NCBI RefSeq assembly: GCF_013359945.1
Contig: NZ_JABWCS010000215.1
Coordinates: 62,001-126,000, forward strand
DNA: 64,000 nucleotides
Reading direction: 5' to 3'
DNA from: Paenibacillus agri
GTDB taxonomy: Bacteria; Bacillota; Bacilli; Paenibacillales; Paenibacillaceae
Part shown: positions 60,737-64,000 of the stretch, in pieces
Numbering within the stretch: the stretch's first letter is position 1
How the letters are laid out: every line of letters begins with the position of its first letter
Notes under the pieces: model-generated
Databases searched by the model: none
What the model was told of the DNA's origin: nothing
What the model saw: only the letters and a program-made list of their open reading frames with translations
Position numbers and translations under genes: made by a program

Positions 60737-61807
60737 ATGGGCAACAAGCGTGTCTCCAAGCTGCGCAAGGCTTTGCTGGATCAAGGTTTGGATGCGATCT
60801 TAATTACCAGCGACATCAACCGCCGCTATTTGAGCGGATTTACCGGGTCGTCAGGATATGTGCTCGTCACAGGTGACGAGGCTTACTTGCTGACAGACTT
60901 CAGGTATATGACACAGGCAGCGGATCAATCAAACGGATTAAAAGTGGTAGAGCACGCTTCCAAGTTTCTAGATACGGTACGTGAATTGCTGCCAGCAGGC
61001 AACAATGTGCGTATTGGCTTTGAACAGGATCAAGTGGCTTACAGCGCTTATACAGCTTATGCGGAAGCCTTAAAGCCGGCTGAGCTGGTTCCGGTATCCA
61101 AGGCTGTTGAGAACCTGCGTACCTACAAGGATGAAGAAGAGTTGGCTGTCATGAGACGGGCCGGCGCGCTCGCGGATGATACTTTCCGCCATATTCTGAA
61201 TGTGATCAAACCGGGCATGACCGAACGTGATGTGGATCTGGAGATGGAATTCTACATGCGTACCCATGGAGCAACGTCTTCGTCCTTTGATACGATCGTC
61301 GCTTCCGGTGAACGTTCGTCGATGCCGCATGGTGTGGCGAGCAGTCGTGTGATTAAGGGGAACGAGTTCATAACTTTGGACTTTGGTGCTCTGCTTGACG
61401 GCTACTGCTCCGACCTGACGCGGACCATTGCGCTAGGATCGCCTGATCCGAAGCTGAAAGAGATTTATGATATTGTGCTGGAGGCTCAGCTACATACGCT
61501 GGCAAATATCAAACCGGGTATGACCGGACGTGAATGCGACGCACTGGCGCGTGATATCATTACGCGTTATGGATACGGCGAGCAGTTCGGACACAGCACC
61601 GGCCATGGCCTTGGCATGGAAGTGCATGAATGGCCACGTCTCTCCAAGCTCAGTGATGAGATTATGGAGCCAGGCATGGTAGTTACCGTAGAGCCGGGAA
61701 TTTATCTGCCGGGTCTCGGCGGCGTGCGCATTGAAGATGATGTAGTGATTACGGAAAGCGGCATTTCGCTGCTGACGCACTCGTCCAAAGAGTACACCAT
61801 TTTGTAA
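60737..61807 (+). CDS. papA: Xaa-Pro aminopeptidase, M24B family
   Basis: A 356-residue metallopeptidase removing N-terminal residues before proline. The pita-bread domain has the five metal ligands of the M24 family: Asp in T-L-D-F-G near residue 215, Asp in C-S-D-L-T-R-T near 226, His in G-H-G-L-G-M near 290, Glu in V-E-P-G-I near 319 and Glu in I-E-D-D near 333. The N-terminal creatinase-like domain covers about 1-130. The ATG at 60737 follows AGAGGAG at 9 nt. efp follows 93 bp later, the same pairing as papA (yqhT)-efp in B. subtilis. Confidence 0.94.
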   Translation: MGNKRVSKLRKALLDQGLDAILITSDINRRYLSGFTGSSGYVLVTGDEAYLLTDFRYMTQAADQSNGLKVVEHASKFLDTVRELLPAGNNVRIGFEQDQVAYSAYTAYAEALKPAELVPVSKAVENLRTYKDEEELAVMRRAGALADDTFRHILNVIKPGMTERDVDLEMEFYMRTHGATSSSFDTIVASGERSSMPHGVASSRVIKGNEFITLDFGALLDGYCSDLTRTIALGSPDPKLKEIYDIVLEAQLHTLANIKPGMTGRECDALARDIITRYGYGEQFGHSTGHGLGMEVHEWPRLSKLSDEIMEPGMVVTVEPGIYLPGLGGVRIEDDVVITESGISLLTHSSKEYTIL

Positions 61808-61900
61808 GTTGGCTTTAAGCCCATGAGTAGCTTTCGAACGGGAAGACTATATTTTCTCATCAGGGTTCCATTATAATTATTGATTTCAGGAGGGGTATTT

Positions 61901-62458
61901 GTGATTTCAGTTAACGATTTCAAAACAGGTTTGACCGTAGAGGTGGACGGAGATATCTTCACCGTTCTTGATTTCCAGCATGTTAAGCCAGGTAAAGGTG
62001 CGGCATTCGTACGCTCCAAGCTTAAAAACCTGCGTAACGGTAACACTGTTGAGCGTACCTTCCGTGCAGGCGAAACTATCGGCCGCGCGATCATCGAAAA
62101 CCGTGGTGTACAGTACCTGTATGCCAGCGGTTCGGAGCACGCATTCATGGACAACGAAACTTACGATCAATTCGAACTGTCCAGCAAGCAGCTTGAATGG
62201 GAACTTAACTTCCTGAAAGAAAACATGACTGTGAACATTGTAAGCTACCAAGGCGAGATCCTTGGGATCAACCTGCCTACCAGCGTAGAGCTGAAGGTTG
62301 CTGAAACTGAGCCAGGCGTGAAAGGTAACACCGCTCAAGGTGCTACTAAATCTGCTAAGCTTGAGACTGGCCACACTGTACAAGTGCCTCTGTTCATCAA
62401 CGAAGGCGATGTTCTTCTGATCGATACCCGCGAAGGTAAATACATCTCCCGCGCGTAG
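61901..62458 (+). CDS. efp: Translation elongation factor P
   Basis: A 185-residue factor that relieves ribosome stalling at polyproline sequences by binding between the P and E sites. The loop P-G-K-G-A carries Lys32, the residue modified with 5-aminopentanol in B. subtilis. The KOW-like N-terminal domain and the two OB domains (C-terminal D-T-R-E-G-K-Y-I-S-R-A) are complete. The start is GTG at 61901 with AGGAGG 7 nt upstream. Its use may matter for the proline-rich secreted proteins in this window (inference). Confidence 0.97.
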   Translation: MISVNDFKTGLTVEVDGDIFTVLDFQHVKPGKGAAFVRSKLKNLRNGNTVERTFRAGETIGRAIIENRGVQYLYASGSEHAFMDNETYDQFELSSKQLEWELNFLKENMTVNIVSYQGEILGINLPTSVELKVAETEPGVKGNTAQGATKSAKLETGHTVQVPLFINEGDVLLIDTREGKYISRA

Positions 62459-62490
62459 TCGTAAGGGAGAGTGTTCCATATCAGACTTTA

Positions 62491-62531
62491 TTGCGTACAA
62501 GCCCCCCGCATTAGCGGCGGGGCTTGTACGT
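62491..62531 (+). terminator. Hairpin after efp
   Basis: CGTACAAGCCCC pairs with GGGGCTTGTACG around CGCATTAGCG. The stem is long and GC-rich, with a weak T-rich tail. Confidence 0.75.
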
Positions 62532-62588
62532 GTTTGGGTTTCCCGAACAATCATTTTCCTGTTAAAATGGCCCTGTGAGGGGCCTGAT

Positions 62589-62623
62589 TCCGGACAATCC
62601 AAGAATTGCCCGGATATTTTTTT
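62589..62623 (+). terminator. Second terminator between efp and the aspartokinase gene
   Basis: TCCGGACAAT pairs with ATTGCCCGGA and is followed by ATA and T7. Confidence 0.82.
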
Positions 62624-62726
62624 GTGAAACCATTAACGCATAACACTAATTTCGTATTATACTGATTTAAAGCGGGAAACTGAAAGCAAGATACTACATA
62701 GACCGAAATAGGGAGTGAATGGGACT

Positions 62727-63980
62727 TTGTCACTTTATGTTATGAAATTCGGGGGCAGCTCCGTCGGCGACATCGAACGTATGAAGCGGGTCGCAGGACG
62801 TATTGCACAGAAGCAGGATGAGGGCCACCGCTGTGTTGTAGTTGTATCCGCCATGGGTGATACGACAGATGATTTAATTGATCAGGCGAAGGAACTGAAC
62901 GCTCAGCCACCAGCGCGTGAAATGGATATGCTGATGACTACGGGTGAGCAGATCTCTGTCGCTCTGTTGTCTATCGCGCTGCATGGAATTGGCCGGGACG
63001 CTGTGTCCTATACAGGCTGGCAGGCTGGATTCCGTACGGATGAGACGCACGGACGCGCTCGCATTAACGAAATTTTGCCTGGCCGCGTGCTGGAGTCTCT
63101 GGAGAAGAACCAGATTGTCATCGTTGCCGGATTCCAGGGGATGACTGTGGACGGTGAGATCACCACGCTGGGTCGTGGTGGTTCTGACACAACGGCTGTT
63201 GCACTTGCAGCTGCGATCAAAGCAGATGTGTGTGAAATCTACACCGATGTCGACGGGATCTACTCAACTGACCCGCGGATCGTGAAGACTGCGCGCAAAC
63301 TGAAGGAAATCTCTTACGACGAGATGCTGGAGCTCGCCAATCTGGGCGCTGCTGTTCTGCATCCGCGTGCCGTGGAGTATGCCAAACGTCATCAAGTCAA
63401 GCTGGTCGTCAGATCAAGCTTTAACCATAATGAAGGTACTGTTGTGAAGGAGGAAACAAACATGGAGCAGGGAGTAGTGGTAAGCGGTATTGCCTACGAT
63501 AAGAACGTGGCACGGATCAGCATTTTGGGAGTGCCTGATGTGCCGGGCGTACTCGCACAAGTCTTCGGCAAGCTGGCCGGAGAAGGCATCGATGTGGATA
63601 TTATTGTACAGAGTGGCGTGCAAGGGGAGCAAGCAGATTTCTCCTTTACCGTCTCGCTGGATGATCTGGACCGTGCCAAGGGAGTAATCAAGGAGCTGCA
63701 CAGCGCACTGCCATACCGTGAAGTGACCTCCGAAGATAATCTTATTAAAGTATCCATTGTCGGCGCTGGCATGGTCAGCCATCCTGGAGTAGCAGCTCAA
63801 ATGTTCGAGGTAATCTCCAATCAGGGCGTCAGCATCAAGATGGTGAGCACGTCCGAGATCAAGGTATCTTGTGTCATTGAATCCGGCAATCTGCAAAACA
63901 TCATTCAGGCGCTTCACACCGCCTATAATTTGGATACCACTGAGCAAGCTTTTGTTGGCGGACCACAAGACCGCCGTTAA
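62727..63980 (+). CDS. lysC: Aspartokinase with internal beta-subunit start (LysC-type)
   Basis: Phosphorylates aspartate, the first step toward lysine, diaminopimelate, threonine and methionine. The 417-residue protein has the kinase domain (V-M-K-F-G-G-S-S-V-G at the N terminus; G-R-G-G-S-D-T-T-A-V near 150; Y-T-D-V-D-G-I near 175) and two ACT domains (about 260-410) for amino acid feedback. An in-frame ATG at 63462 with AAGGAGG 8 nt upstream would give a 172-residue beta subunit, as in B. subtilis LysC. The alpha start is probably TTG at 62727 (GGGAGTG upstream); GTG at 62715 is an alternative. No lysine riboswitch is seen in the short leader. Which paralogue (lysC or dapG/thrD type) is inferred from the alpha/beta arrangement. 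Confidence 0.9.
   Translation: MSLYVMKFGGSSVGDIERMKRVAGRIAQKQDEGHRCVVVVSAMGDTTDDLIDQAKELNAQPPAREMDMLMTTGEQISVALLSIALHGIGRDAVSYTGWQAGFRTDETHGRARINEILPGRVLESLEKNQIVIVAGFQGMTVDGEITTLGRGGSDTTAVALAAAIKADVCEIYTDVDGIYSTDPRIVKTARKLKEISYDEMLELANLGAAVLHPRAVEYAKRHQVKLVVRSSFNHNEGTVVKEETNMEQGVVVSGIAYDKNVARISILGVPDVPGVLAQVFGKLAGEGIDVDIIVQSGVQGEQADFSFTVSLDDLDRAKGVIKELHSALPYREVTSEDNLIKVSIVGAGMVSHPGVAAQMFEVISNQGVSIKMVSTSEIKVSCVIESGNLQNIIQALHTAYNLDTTEQAFVGGPQDRR
63453..63464 (+). promoter_or_regulatory. Internal ribosome binding site and start for the aspartokinase beta subunit
   Basis: AAGGAGG precedes an in-frame ATG at 63462 inside the aspartokinase gene at ideal spacing (codon 246 of the TTG-started frame). 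The product would consist of the two ACT domains. Confidence 0.75.
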
Positions 63981-64000
63981 GTTATACGTGAGCACACAAA

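Noticed and set aside
62540..62726. Lysine riboswitch before aspartokinase
   Set aside because: The leader after the terminator is only about 100 nt and lacks the conserved lysine-aptamer segments.

Overview
The window looks like chromosome of an endospore-forming, facultatively anaerobic Firmicute, most likely Paenibacillus. The reasons are a spore photoproduct lyase, Bacillus-type Fnr, MntR and a Zur-like Fur-family regulator, a T-box before metG, the yqhP/yqhQ/yqhR/papA/efp neighbourhood, two YesM/YesN-type two-component systems beside ATPase-less sugar ABC transporters, and secreted proteins with copper-amine-oxidase-like stalk domains. Genus is inferred from gene content only.

Layout. 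1-9.0 kb: a truncated DedA gene, uppP, a cobalamin riboswitch with terminator driving metE, a small DUF1540 gene, a frameshifted DUF4349 lipoprotein gene, msrAB and a TVP38-type membrane protein. This part carries several repeat-rich non-coding stretches. 9.1-12.9 kb: a Gfo/Idh/MocA dehydrogenase, an HxlR regulator with a palindromic operator, and three proteins of unknown function. 13.0-17.9 kb: nirB-nirD-nirC behind two tandem Fnr boxes, and fnr itself. 18.3-24.5 kb: two translationally coupled GH65 phosphorylases, beta-phosphoglucomutase and an esterase. 24.7-31.4 kb: sensor kinase, response regulator, two sugar permeases and a solute-binding lipoprotein. 31.9-38.0 kb: adhE, pflB, pflA (mixed-acid fermentation) with Fnr and cre sites. 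38.4-44.3 kb: a second sugar ABC transporter and two-component system in the opposite gene order. 44.6-50.1 kb: a stalk-domain/PKD surface protein, a Fur-family regulator (probably Zur), yidD, and T-box-metG. 50.5-54.0 kb: znuA-znuC, then 883 bp of palindromic and tandem repeats, then znuB. 54.2-64 kb: ccdA, splB, mntR, a GH10-like secreted protein, yqhP, yqhQ, yqhR, papA, efp and an aspartokinase with an internal beta-subunit start.

How it fits together. Oxygen-limited metabolism is the main theme: Fnr, its nitrite reductase and transporter operon, and the AdhE/Pfl fermentation genes all carry TGTGA-N6-TCAC-like sites within 25 kb. Carbohydrate use is the second theme: phosphorolytic disaccharide cleavage plus two regulated importers with cre-like sites. 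Metal homeostasis is the third: Zur-like boxes before znuA, a Fur-family regulator 3.5 kb upstream, mntR, and an isolated Fur box.

The least explained structure is repetitive DNA. A composite element of about 200 bp with four AATAACAGGA/TCCTGTTATT palindromes occurs twice, 45.6 kb apart. Eight head-to-tail 46-bp hairpin units lie inside the zinc-uptake gene set.
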